From positions 11,003,647-11,067,646 of the forward strand of contig OW203762.1 of the NCBI GenBank assembly GCA_934045905.1: DNA of 64,000 nucleotides, written 5' to 3'. Below, piece after piece: positions 1-10,732 of the stretch (the first letter of the stretch is position 1; each line of letters opens with the position of its first letter). The position numbers and the translations under genes are program-made. Source of the stretch: Leuctra nigra (Eukaryota; Arthropoda; Insecta; Plecoptera; Leuctridae). The notes below the pieces were generated by a model, which was not told the origin of the DNA, made no database searches, and worked only from the letters and a program-made list of their open reading frames with translations.

Positions 1-87
1 CACAACCATAGCAGGTTCATAAGTTAACAGCCTACATTAAAGATTAAATAAATTGAAAACGCAGACAAGCTAAAGACATAGAATTTT

Positions 88-2192
88 TGAGCGAGCGTAG
101 CGAGCGTCACCACGGTACTCTTATGGCACTTTCTCTGTGTGTTTGTTTGTTTGTTTGTTTTTTTTTTTGTTTTTTTTTTTTTTGTGGTCACAGCCCAGGT
201 CAAACCGCTCAAGCAATCGATCTGAAATTTTGTACACATACTAACGTAATCTATGCGGTCCCTGGGATCGTTTTTGAATGGGCTCCCGTGATTGGTTCAA
301 ATTTAAAAAAAATTATCTTTCGATTGGGTGCTTTGATCAATTTGAAATTTAGCAAAAACATTGCAACCAACATTGTACCCAATCATAAAAAGTTTCAGCC
401 AAATCCTCCTATTGGTTCAAATTTAAAACCATTTTTCATGTGATTTTTGACATTTAAACTAGAACAGATTGACCGATCAACTTGAAACTTCGCGTGGTCA
501 TTGGTACCAACATTTTAGATATTTTTGCCAATTTTCAGTCTAATCTGTCGTTATTTTCAAAAGTTTTGTCATTTTAAGGTCATTTTATTCTATAATCTTG
601 AAAAATGTATACTAAATTGTCATCCCTGCCTTCTTTAAGCTTCTGTTCCAAGGCAAGGCCTGTAGAGCAGCCAAGCTATACCCACGGAATGACACCCCTC
701 CTGCATCTTCGACAAGAAACTAAGACTAACTATTGAGCAATCCATCCCTACTTGTCGGTGCGAAACCGCCGTTCGGAATCTACTGCTTATCCACAATGTA
801 CAGTAAAATGAAAGCATTTTTGAGCTAGCGCATAAAATCGGATGCAGTACGAAGGCCAAATCCTCTAATTGGTTTAAGTTTAAATAATGTCTTCTGATTG
901 GTCGACAATAAAAATGTTCACATTAAGTTCAAATTTTGCATGGTGATCAACAGTGGCGAAGCGTACCTTCAAAAAATGGGGAGACACAAGACAACAAATA
1001 AATAGAAAATAGCGTATTTTGGCTTACCTAAATTTTTTGTATATTAAGTATTAACTCAATTCGACGCACTTACGAGTTACGACTTATTTTACCATCTTTC
1101 TGGCTAATATCGAGATGAGGCGTAAGCCGCTTTGATTTTATTGAACACTTTTATTCGTATGAATGAGCGGCAAAACTGTTTGTTAATAAATAAATAATCG
1201 ATAACGTCATTGTCAACGTCAGTTTCCATTTTAGTGATAAATAAATTATTAAATAATACACCGTACACAAACACAATACAAACGATTAACGAACTAAAAT
1301 ATCTGGAGGAAATAATACGTCTAATCAACGCAATTTCAATGCGTGAACTGACTTGTTTTGAAGTCTGACTCATTTTTCTAGATATTTTTAGTTTTACTGC
1401 TGACATTTGTGCGTTTATGCGAATGTTGTGTGTGTTGCACAACGGTGTAGGCGAGCGCTGCATGCAGCACGGCGGTGTGTACATTCCAGTCAATATGTTC
1501 TTGTTGCTGTCAAGGGACATTATAATAACCAAGGAGACACGTCTACCTCGGAGTCTATTTTGCAAGACTGTTATCGCATGGAATGTCCATACACAGTATA
1601 GGCGGGCGGATGTAAGTGCGAGTGGGAGTGAGAGAAAACATATGAATGCTTGAAACAACGAGTGGAAGAAGGATGCAGATACTTCTGCGTTCGCCTGCGA
1701 GGACACAAGTAGCTTATGTCTCCAGGGTTATAAGATAGGAGATGCGCGCGCAGCAGCAGAACTCGCTCGCTCGTAAAGACACCAAATTGAGCGGGTTTTC
1801 AACTGACAATCAATATGTTTCATTACAACACCAATTAATACATCAAATAAAATACAATTACAGCAAATTTTAATGTATGAAATAATATATGAACAGCACT
1901 GTCCGTATTTTCAAGGGGAGACACTGTCTCCCCTGTCTCCCCTGACGCTTCGCCCCTGGTGATCAAGACCAACTTAATATTAAATTTTACATATTGTAAG
2001 CCCAATCAGTCAAGTATTAACTGTAATTTTACGAGTTTAGTATGGGATGTCACAAGAGATTTCATCCAGAGTATTATGGAGATTGAAAAATTGCAGAGAA
2101 AATCGTCTTGTGCCGTGTCGTGCATCGTTACTATGGGGATGTTGCATGTTCTGTGCTCGCTCATCAACGCGTTACACTGAGCGTTTTCCTAG
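88..2192 (+). mobile_element. Helitron/HINE-like element, family 1, copy A (interrupted)
   Basis: The left end reads TGAGCGAGCG after a flanking T. The right end has GCTCGCTCA, the inverse of the left end, then a hairpin (CGCTCA..AACGCGTT..TGAGCG) and stops at CTAG before a T. A terminal 5' repeat matched by a subterminal 3' repeat, a 3' hairpin and T/T flanks are the layout known for Helentron/HINE non-autonomous Helitrons. The body is low-complexity with repeated blocks around AAATTTGAACCAAT and GATCGATCTGAAATTTTG. There is no coding capacity. A hAT MITE (951-1958) splits it. The family assignment is structural only. Confidence 0.6.
951..1958. mobile_element. hAT-type non-autonomous element, 1.0 kb
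   Basis: Terminal inverted repeats are CAGTGGCGAAGCGT on the left and the complement of CAGGGGCGAAGCGT on the right, differing by one base. They are flanked by a perfect 8-bp duplication, GTGATCAA (943-950 and 1959-1966). The CAG ends and 8-bp duplication are typical of hAT. The interior has a 200-codon open frame on the minus strand (1104-1706) that I cannot match to any transposase; I treat it as chance or a remnant. It is inserted in Helitron-like copy A. Confidence 0.85.
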
Positions 2193-2795
2193 TAATATAT
2201 CCATTGACTATTCCCTGCCTGTTTCTGACATGGTTTTGCCAATTCTTTGGGCGATGTATTTGATAGCTAATTGTAATCGTTTTTGGTTATACATTATTTA
2301 AAAAAATATATAGTTATATACTAAAAGGTTTCCTCGACAAATAAAAAGTTTCCGTTGATTAAAAATATGATTTTATGATCACTTTAAGTCGTAGGAATAA
2401 TAGTAACTTAATTAATACTTAGTCAGGTTCCAGCTGATCAACAGGTCTTCTCTTCAGCGTGACGACAAATCATTAACTGATTGTATCAGGTACTCGAAAC
2501 ATGACAATAGTCTACGCGATTCAGGATGAAAAATTTAAATAATTATGATTGTCTGATTAGCTATGACTATAGCTATAGACTGACTATAGCTTGATAGCTA
2601 AATAAAACACTACTACTACTACTGAAGGCAAAAAGTTGTCTCTATAAATGCTGAAGAAACAACAGGAAAGCATCTAGGCGACAGTTCATGTAACAACCAC
2701 TATCTGAACATTACAGGAAACCGAGATGTGTAACGCGTTTATAAACGAGCAACGTGTAATAGTTCGAACTGAAATGTACTAAATCATATCTGTAT
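2193..2795. other. AT-rich spacer
   Basis: No gene, repeat terminus or convincing coding frame is seen. It holds a short CTA/ACT trinucleotide run near 2608-2620 and a GCTATAG-rich stretch near 2560-2600. Confidence 0.4.
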
Positions 2796-3011
2796 CTCAG
2801 AGGTAGAAGGGCAGAAGTCAATTTTCTTGATTTTGCACGCTATTGGATGAAGGAATCAGTTCTCTTAATTGCAGTGTGACTGGATGTCAACAAATACAGT
2901 TGTATTTAAGTATATTCTCGTACAAAATGACTCATGTCACCATTACAAATGATTGGATGTTTATGAGTTCACCTCAAGATTGAAATGGACTTCCGCTCTT
3001 CTACCTCTGAG
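2796..3011. mobile_element. Short TIR element (CTCAGAGGTAGAAG ends)
   Basis: The left end CTCAGAGGTAGAAGGGCAGA is mirrored at the right end by TCTGCGC-type sequence finishing CTTCTACCTCTGAG, about 24 bp with mismatches. A related right half lies at 31186-31352 and shares the TGACTCATGTCAC block. The superfamily is unknown because the flanking duplication is unclear. Confidence 0.6.
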
Positions 3012-3267
3012 GTACAGTCAGACATAAAAGTCAACTGAGAGCAAAAGCATCTTATCAATTATGGAATAAAAATATTAACTGCATTTATTGCAACTTATAG
3101 TAGCAGCACGATAACATTCATACACTTTGGAGTGAAAATTATCCACAATTTGCAAGTCATTGTCAGTCAAGGTACGGTACGGTTTCGATAATTCAATTTG
3201 GCAACACTATGGTAAAAAAACTCTTAATTGCTGAATAATTTTGATAAAAACTTATCAGAAGAGAATC

Positions 3268-3372
3268 CTTCTCCTTTTGGCTCATTTGGCACGGGCCTCT
3301 GTTTTTTTTGTGTGTTTTTCTGTTACTGACGATATACAGGCCAGAGTTTTTCTTCGATCGAGCTGTAAACCA
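3268..3372 (+). mobile_element. Helitron-like family 1, 5' fragment
   Basis: This is near-identical to bases roughly 20-125 of the full copy at 3492 (TCCTTTTGGCTCATTTGGCA, then the GATATACAGG block). It lacks the terminal GAGCGAGC and everything downstream. Confidence 0.6.
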
Positions 3373-3491
3373 TACAGCTCACCAAGCAGTGGTCATTATG
3401 AAGCAAACATTCATGAAATAAATATTAAATATTTCAAAATTAATTAGAAATTTCTAAAATTTCAAATGGAGCTATCTGCTAGTTTGCTAAT

Positions 3492-4288
3492 TGAGCGAGC
3501 GAAGCGAGCGTCTCCTTTTGGCTCATTTGGCACGGGCCTCTTTTTTTGTGTGTGTTTTTCTGTTACTGACGATATACAGGTCAGAGTTTTTCTTCGATCG
3601 AGCTGCAATTTTGCACACGTGTTCGGACATTCTCTGGGCGTTGCTGACCCTAATGTTTTTGAAATCCACTGATTGGTTAAAATTTAAATAAACATCTCCT
3701 GATAGGTTGAAAAATGAAAATGGTCTTCGATAAATCTGATCAAACTCATATTTTGGCTATACAGGTCAGAGTTTTTCTTCGATCGAGCTGAAATTTTGCA
3801 CACATATATAGAGTCAACCTTTTCTGTTTGTAGATCCTAATTTTTTTGAAATCCATTAATTGGTTAAAATTTAAATAAACATCTCCTGATAGGTTGTAAA
3901 ATGAAAATGGTCTTCGATAAATGTGATCAAACTCATATTTTGCATGGTCATTAAGACCAACAATGTCTCTTATTTTACAAATTTTCAGCCCTATCAGTTA
4001 AGAACGTATGAACTTATTGACATTTTTAATAGCTGTCAGATATGAAGTATCGAAATAACTGTTTTTCCACTGCCGCATGGATCTGATTTGCTTTAGGAAC
4101 CACAGTGTTTAGATGCTATTTTCACGTTTCAATGAAAAGTAGATAGGTACATTTATAATGACTGAGTGGATAATTTTTTTATTCAATATGGATGTATTTA
4201 TTTCTGTGCGTTCTGTACGCATTTCGGGTCGAGAATTTGAACGTACCCGTGCTCGCTCATCAACGCGTTACACTGAGCGTTTTCCTAG
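3492..4288 (+). mobile_element. Helitron/HINE-like family 1, copy B (full length)
   Basis: This is a complete copy from TGAGCGAGCGAAGCGAGCG, after a T, to GCTCGCTCATC, hairpin and CTAG before a T. Inside, a block of about 160-210 bp beginning CAGGTCAGAGTTTTTCTTCG occurs twice (about 3578 and 3764), so the element carries an internal tandem duplication. No protein is encoded. Confidence 0.65.
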
Positions 4289-4653
4289 TTATTATTACAC
4301 TTGACGATTCCGCTCTGATTTATGGATTTGCGAACCCGTGGTCTAAAAAATGAAGAAGAAAGATTATAATATTTTGTTTCCGTTATATTTTTTTCAATTT
4401 TAATCTATAATTAAAGATGTCCCGATAGATCTCATCACTCCCTTCCAGTGTTGTGACTTATCTAGATAAAATTATCTAGATAATTATCTAGATAATTATT
4501 TTTTATCTTTATCTTTATCTAGATAAATACTTTTCTTGTTATCTTTATCTTTATCTAGATAAAAAAATCGTTATCTTTTGTCTTTTATCTAGATAAAAAA
4601 TATTTATCTATTTTAATTTTAAAATACCATAATGTAAATTAGAATTCATAATA

Positions 4654-6134
4654 CCGGGTGGCGCAAAAAATCACCCTGATTGAGAAATAACTATATCGAA
4701 ACTATTATAGATAGGATTCTGAAATTTGTACACATATTAGAAAACATACACAAATTTAATATTTGCAAGTTTCAAAAACATTTCTATAGTAGGAAAAAAG
4801 TTACAGCTGTTCAAATTTGGTTGTCAAAAAATTGATTATACGGAGCTCAATAGGGAAGTCTCGTGAAATTTAATTCTGGTAAATATCTAAATATCAACAC
4901 AAATAATAATGACTGACACAGTTATCACCCGTGAAATCTAAAATTTTCATTCATAAAAATCAAATTCAAATATCATTGGTCATTTTGGCGGGAAAAACGG
5001 CCTGTAACAAGAATCAGAACTGTGATGTCATTTCCAAGTCTTTAACATTGTGTTGACATGGGGATTCCTTTGTTGCCATGGCAATATAGCAAACTGTGAT
5101 GTCATTGCCAATTTTCCTGTTTTTAAATGAGAGGAGATCTATCAAACCTAGATCAAACTTGGTAAATTAATTACATGGTCCCACAACAAAAATAGTACCA
5201 CATCTGTGTTCAGCAACATCTCAACTTTCATAAAATAAATATTATTCTGAAATCTAATCTTCACGAGACTTCCCTATTAGCGCACGTCCAGAAAACTTCC
5301 AATGGCCGGGACGCTGTTTCTTCAAAACACCGTAAGATATCAAGCTGAAAATTTCAAATTATATTCAAAATAGATTCGATTCGATTGTGTAAAAATTTAA
5401 ATCAATAACAATTTATGTAACGACAGTTATTGAATCTTGAAGTTGAGCTGGAAAACAGAATAGTGGGGAAAATATTCATTTTTTTAACTTAATCTACATA
5501 TTCTGATTTTACGTTAAACTTCAAGATTTCATTCCATTCATTCAAATTGATTGACATTTTTACACACTTGATCTTATTTCAATATAATTTGAAATTTTCA
5601 GCTTTATATCGTACTACGCAGTTTTGAAGAAACATTGGAAGTTTTCTGGACGCGCGCTATTTGAGATCCGTATAATCCATTTTTTGACAACCAAATTTGA
5701 ACAGCTGTAACTTTTTTCCTACAATTCGCGAAAACAAGGAACATCACTGACCTCTGGTGGATCCTTTGGTACTTAAGATAGGGTGCATAATGGAGGTTAA
5801 AAGGGGGTTATTTATATAAATAAATTATATTATATTTGCTTTAAGTTGTTTGTTATGGCTGAAAAAGTAAAATTGTAACTTATTGTACATTTCAATTGTT
5901 TCTCCTTTTCCACTGCCCTTTGGAAGCACGAACTTCTAAATAAAAAAGTGCATCTAAAAAGTTTCCTGTCAGAAGTGGCTCCATCACTTATGCGAATAGG
6001 AATGTTATTGAAACCTGCACATATTAAATTTTGGTATGTTTTCTAATAAGTATGTGTACAAATTTCAGAATCCTACATAAAAGTTTCGATATAGTGACTT
6101 CTCAATCAGGATGATTTTTTTTTGCGAAACCCGA
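4654..6134. mobile_element. TA-flanked TIR element (CCGGGTGGC family), nested
   Basis: The left end CCGGGTGGCGCAAAAAATCA and the right end ending TTTGCGAAACCCGA are inverted copies with mismatches, and the TIR continues through CCTGATTGAGAA. TA flanks both ends (4652-4653, 6135-6136), as for Tc1/mariner-type elements. It shares subterminal sequence (GTTACAGCTGTTC) with the copy at 31503-32441. No transposase is seen. It is nested in the hAT element 4446-6645 and is itself interrupted at 4853-5276. Confidence 0.75.
4853..5276. mobile_element. TA-flanked MITE (GGGAAGTCTC family), copy 1
   Basis: Inverted ends are GGGAAGTCTCGTGAAATT and AATCTTCACGAGACTTCCC, with TA on both sides. Related copies lie at 26958-27382 and 40663-41086. 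The inverted right half of the host element (around 5640-5700) lacks the insert, which supports this as a discrete insertion. Confidence 0.8.
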
Positions 6135-6671
6135 TATATTAAGGATAGAAGCTATTATGTCTTACAATTTTATACTGACTTACATCATCGTTCCTACAAA
6201 AATTCAGTATCCTATCTCCCAATACTTTTCAAAACTTTTGTTAGAAAATAATGTTATATATAATGAAATCGGTGATTGACCTGTGCCGTTTCCAAATTTA
6301 CGCATTAGAAAATTAAAATTATAATCCCCTATAATAATAATAGTCCCTTCCCTTTCAGTAAATTTTAATCACAGGCAGTAGGAACATCAATAATCTGGTT
6401 AGATATGCCTATAAAGTAACTGTTTGTAGATATACCTAATAATAATACCTGTAAAATTAAATTAGACAAGATTTTAGAAAATTATCTTTTATCTTTTAAT
6501 ATTTATCTAGATAATTTTTTTTTATCTTTATCTATTATCTAGATAATTTTTCAAAATATTATCTATTATCTTATCTAGATAAATTTTTGGCAGTTATCTA
6601 TTATCTTTATCTAGATAAAAATAAAATTATCTAGTCACAACACTGCTCCCTTCTTCCATGTATAATTCAAA

Positions 6672-7534
6672 CTAGGAAAACGCTCTGAGTAACGCGTTGA
6701 TGAGTGAGCACGGATACGTTCAACACCTCGAACCGAAATCTTGTATGAAAATCTCCAAAAATTTCAAAAATATTGGTCCCAATAACCATACAAAGTTTTA
6801 AGTCGATCGATTGAACCTTACTGATTGAAGGGTTCCTTGTTAATTTTAAAAAATCACAGGATCTTGTTCCAAAAATATACCTGGGACCACTGATATGATA
6901 TAAGTGTGTGTACACAACATCAGACCAATCTGTTGATTATAAGTGTCATAATTATGCGTTTGAAAGTTTCTGTTCTAATTACCTTGGAACATTGGAACTG
7001 AGGCGTGGCGTCAATGTTGCCGTGATCCATAGCAACAAGCAAAATGTCCGTAAAATGTCAATAACTTTTGGATTTAAACACAGATGTGTCTGAAAATTGT
7101 CAAAAACACAGATAATGTTGGTCCCAAAGACCATGCAAAGTTAATTAAGTTGATCGGTCAAACGGTTCTAGTTTAAATTTCAAAAATAACATTAAAGATG
7201 GTTTTAAATTTTAACCAATGGGAGGATTTGGCTAAAACTTTTATGATTGGGTAAAATGTTAGTGGTAATGACTTGTCAAAATTTCAATTTGATCAAACTA
7301 ACCAATCTAAAGATATTTTTTTTAAAATTTGAACCAATCAGGGGATTTCAAAAAAATTAGGGTCTGCAACGCCCAGAAATGGTCAGTAGGTACATGTGTG
7401 CAAAATTTCAGCTTGATCAAAGTAAAACTGTGACTTGTATATCGTCAGTAACAGAAAAAAAACACACAAAAAAAACAAAAAAACAGAGGTCCGTGCCAAA
7501 AGAGCCAAAAGGAGACGCTCGCTTCGCTCGCTCA
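6672..7534 (-). mobile_element. Helitron/HINE-like family 1, copy C
   Basis: Read on the minus strand it runs from TGAGCGAGCGAAGCGAGCG to the CTAG end (complement at 6672-6675), with T/T flanks. The 3' hairpin variant is AACGCGTT within CTCACTCATC..CAGAGCG. No coding content. Confidence 0.65.
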
Positions 7535-7954
7535 ATTATAAAATCTGACGATTGTAAATAATATCTTCCAACCTCAATAGTTTTATTTTATTCAAACCTT
7601 TCTAACAATCATGTCGGGTACGGGTTTACAGAATAAAATTACAATCGTAAACCAATTCACGTGCATTTTAATCAGCTCCTGTTTGCCAGACTCGACGCAT
7701 CATATTTCTTCGCTTCCTCTCCAGCATCTGCTCCACTTCTCTCCATCTTCCAACCACTTCTCCCTGTCGACTTCTTTCTGTATTTCTCCTCTCTCGTATA
7801 CATACTTTTTGATTTTATCTTCTCTCTTGTTCTTTCTATACTCTTCTTTTAGTTTATATTCTTATAGTTTCCCATTCTCCTCTTGGAATCCTGTTCATCC
7901 ATCATCTACTCTTCTACACCATTTCAGCCTCTCTCTTCCAATATTACAATTAAG

Positions 7955-8784
7955 GAGTCTAGATCTGGTTGCGTGCGCCGCTCTGGTAAGGAGAGTAAAC
8001 TGCCCATGCTCTCTGGGTTAATTTCTAGCACCAAAACATGCTAAAAAAAGTCTGCCTACTGCCCAAGTTGTCTTCCTAGCGGGGGAATTTGGAATCATTT
8101 ACTTACGTCGGTGGCTCAGCCGATAGCTGTTAATAGTTGTGGAAATCAAGAGCGGTACAATTTTCGATTTAGAAGGCGCAGCTCAAATTCAAACAATTGA
8201 GGTAAACATTCTGTAATTCCGATGTTTGGGATGGATGGTTAATTAAACTTCATTTAATTACAATAATATACATATAATTATAAATATAATACATAAATAT
8301 CAGTATTTAAAATGCCCCGAAGGTGTTTTATACCAAAGTGTGATTTAGTTAATAGGAAAGTGAAGAGATCCACTTTCAGTGCACCAAAGGTCTGCTTATT
8401 TATATGAGATTCATCATCATTTTATCATTGTATTCATTATTTATTAACAATAATATACCTACTGCTCAGATAAAAATTGTGCACGTCAGTTATTGGAGTT
8501 AATTACGAAATAATTACATACAAAAAGTGTCAATCCCTTCAAATGTCAACAAAACATGTTAGGTTAGTGTTTCGTTTCCACTTCACAGTGATTCAAGTAT
8601 ACATGTTCAGCTAGAATCGTTGCTATTTTACTGACTGAGCCGTAGTAGCCGTCAATTGAACAAGCACACATATATTGTATCCAAGTGGCAGTATTTTTTC
8701 TTGGTTTTCGAAGATTCTGGGTGTTTAAATTTTCAAAGGTTTGCACTCCATACCAGAGCGGCGCACGCAACCAGATCTAGACTC
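7955..8784. mobile_element. TIR element with perfect 34-bp ends and a THAP exon
   Basis: A perfect 34-bp inverted repeat starts GAGTCTAGATCTGG at 7955-7988 and is mirrored at 8751-8784. No clear direct repeat flanks it. Inside is a short exon (8312-8389) that reads like the start of a THAP zinc finger, which is found in P-element transposases and their derivatives. I suggest a non-autonomous P-like element that keeps exon 1. A foldback that picked up a host THAP exon is the alternative. Confidence 0.6.
8312..8389 (+). pseudogene. THAP-domain first exon, isolated
   Basis: The 26-codon open stretch begins MPRRCFIPKC and ends STFSAPK just before a GT donor at 8390. THAP domains begin with Met, then a C-x(2-4)-C pair, and later have an FP/AP-type motif. 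Here C5 and C10 are four residues apart (C-FIPK-C), and the frame stops at the splice site. No second THAP exon (with the downstream W, C and H residues) is visible before the right terminal repeat at 8751. It is therefore likely a relic. Confidence 0.45.
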
Positions 8785-9137
8785 AATGGTAATGGGAGGA
8801 GTCAATGTAGAATAATAGTTCTCTTTACTCACACTAGAGCACCACTGTCCATATAGTGGGAGAAACAGCCAATCAAATGTGTGTGGGAAAGACAGTTGAA
8901 TTTCTTTGCTATTTGATTACTATAGCGTTAGTTACGATTAGCTCTCATGTGACGCAACAATATTCAATAGGTCGGACAAGCGATGCTAAAAAATTAAAAA
9001 ATGCCAATCAATCAAGAAATTTGTGTCCTACTTTCCACTGCACACTTGAGTTGTCAATCTATTTATAGATTCGTAACTAACGCTATTGATTACTGTGCTG
9101 TCACAGCTTTCTTGACGGCCACAGCCCACATCCTTCT

Positions 9138-10205
9138 CCCAGTGAACACAGGTCGTCCCAGGGACAGACTATTTTTAGGATATCCTAGCCTAAAGTAGGA
9201 CATCCTACTAGGATGTCCTGGGTACCTCCCTGGGATATCCTAATAAAGGAAGAAGATCCTTTTTTAGGAACATTCTTCCTAAATTAGGCAATTGCCTTTT
9301 TTAGGAAGAATTGTCCTAAAAATGGCTGCTACTGAAATCCTATTTTAGGACAATTCTTCCTAAATTAGGCAATTGCCTTTTTTAGGAAGAATTGTCCTAA
9401 AAATGGCTGCTATTGAAATATTTTTAAAAGTTTCTACAACAGTCAACAGAGTACTCTGCCCTTCGACTTCACAATATTGATTTTTAATTTCAGCATATCT
9501 CTTTATCGTTTGTTTTTAAGTAAGTTATATTATTTCCAAAATCTGCCCAGTATTATAAGATATTATAACAAAAAGAGACATGTCCTATTGGATGATAGGA
9601 AAAATGTGTATTTCTTTTATTTTGTACTGGAACCTAAGTTGTCACCTTGGAGTCGGAGCCATATTTTTTGGATGCAAACATTGATAACTGAATTAATGAA
9701 TATGAATAATGCGATTCGTGCGAATTGGTGTCTGTGCAAATAGAACCTGTCTATTAAATATGGCAATTGCATCCCATTAGGGGAAAATTATCTTCCAAAT
9801 ACCATTCTATTATAATAATAATGAAAAATTATATATTAAATTTGTCATTTTCATCCTAATTTAGGAAAAGCATCTACCTAAATAAGAAAATGACGTCCTA
9901 AAGTAGGACAATGTATATCTTAAATTAGGCAGTTTCATCTTAATTTAGGAAAAGTATCGACCTAAATTAGGAAATGACGTCCTAAACTAGGACAATGGAT
10001 ATCCTAAATTAGGCAGTGTCGTCCTTTTTTAGAAAGGTCCGCCTAATTTAGGACGTACCTGGGATCGAAAAACTTGTGTAATTAGGACACTCTGGGGACA
10101 CTCTGGGGATCATTTTAGGCCGAGTTTAGGACGGACTGGGGATGTCCTACCTAAGTAAGTAGTCTGTCCTGGGGACGTCCCAGGTACGTCCTAGTGTTCA
10201 CTGGG
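9138..10205. mobile_element. TIR element made of TAGGA/TCCTA repeats
   Basis: The ends CCCAGTGAACAC and GTGTTCACTGGG are inverted, followed by CGTCCCAGGGACAGACTA-like sequence on each side. The interior is full of TCCTAAATTAGG and ATCCTACTAGGAT palindromes, plus a duplicated block near 9285 and 9366 (ATTGCCTTTTTTAGGAAGAA). No target duplication can be fixed, so the superfamily is open. An 88-codon frame (9477-9743) has no recognisable domain. It lies about 0.5 kb beyond the stop codon of the dipeptidase. Confidence 0.65.
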
Positions 10206-10732
10206 CTGTCATCTGTTTTATTCGTGATGTCACATAGCAAGATAATGACTATAGTGGTCCATTCAATCTCTCTACTCCCCACTTTTCTCTAATTGTATTA
10301 CCTATTCCTTATTTTTATATCAATAAAAATGTATTTAATATCAGTAAAAAAATTTTCGAACATTAGTCGATTTATATTTAATGTAACTTTTTTGTTTCTA
10401 AAACAATGATACATTCACGGATACATAATACGCTTGTTTTGTCTGCATTTCATCATGGTCCTGATAATTGAGTGCGGTTTGGAAAATCATTATCAACATA
10501 CAAAGGAATTTTAATTTCAATGACCTTATAATTCAGCCTATAATTTGAATAACATTGTCATTATCAGTTTACAGTGGAAGCTTCTTTTCAACAACAATAT
10601 GACTAGTTTCATTGATTTCGATTTAAGATTAGTTAACCTGGAATCAAGTTTATCTCTAATTGATAAGACTTGTTTTTAGTTCATTGTCAATGTCTTCTGT
10701 CCAAGGTATTTGGACTTCTTCTCTTGGCCTGA
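10206..10732. other. Probable 3' UTR/flank of the dipeptidase gene
   Basis: This sequence lies downstream (minus strand) of the dipeptidase stop codon. A TTTATT at 10217-10222 gives AATAAA on the minus strand, about 510 bp after the stop, and is the best poly(A) signal candidate I see. No repeat or other gene is evident. Confidence 0.35.

Larger units (their letters stand above)
4446..6645. mobile_element. hAT-type element with TTATCTAGATAA arrays
   Basis: The ends are CAGTGTTGTGACT and its complement, with a perfect 8-bp duplication CTCCCTTC on both sides (4438-4445, 6646-6653). Just inside each end lies an array of the palindrome TTATCTAGATAA and the half-site TTATCTTTATCT (4459-4612 and 6481-6637). 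Such subterminal repeats are known transposase-binding sites in hAT elements; that role here is inferred. The interior contains no transposase and is mostly another nested element. Confidence 0.85.

Noticed and set aside
1104..1706. 200-codon minus-strand frame
   Set aside because: It lies inside the hAT MITE 951-1958, has no hAT or other recognisable motif, and its composition follows the AT bias. It may be a remnant, but I cannot support a gene.
7611..8021. Ser/Leu/Phe-rich 136-codon plus-strand frame
   Set aside because: Product of a TC-rich tract, running into the terminal repeat at 7955.
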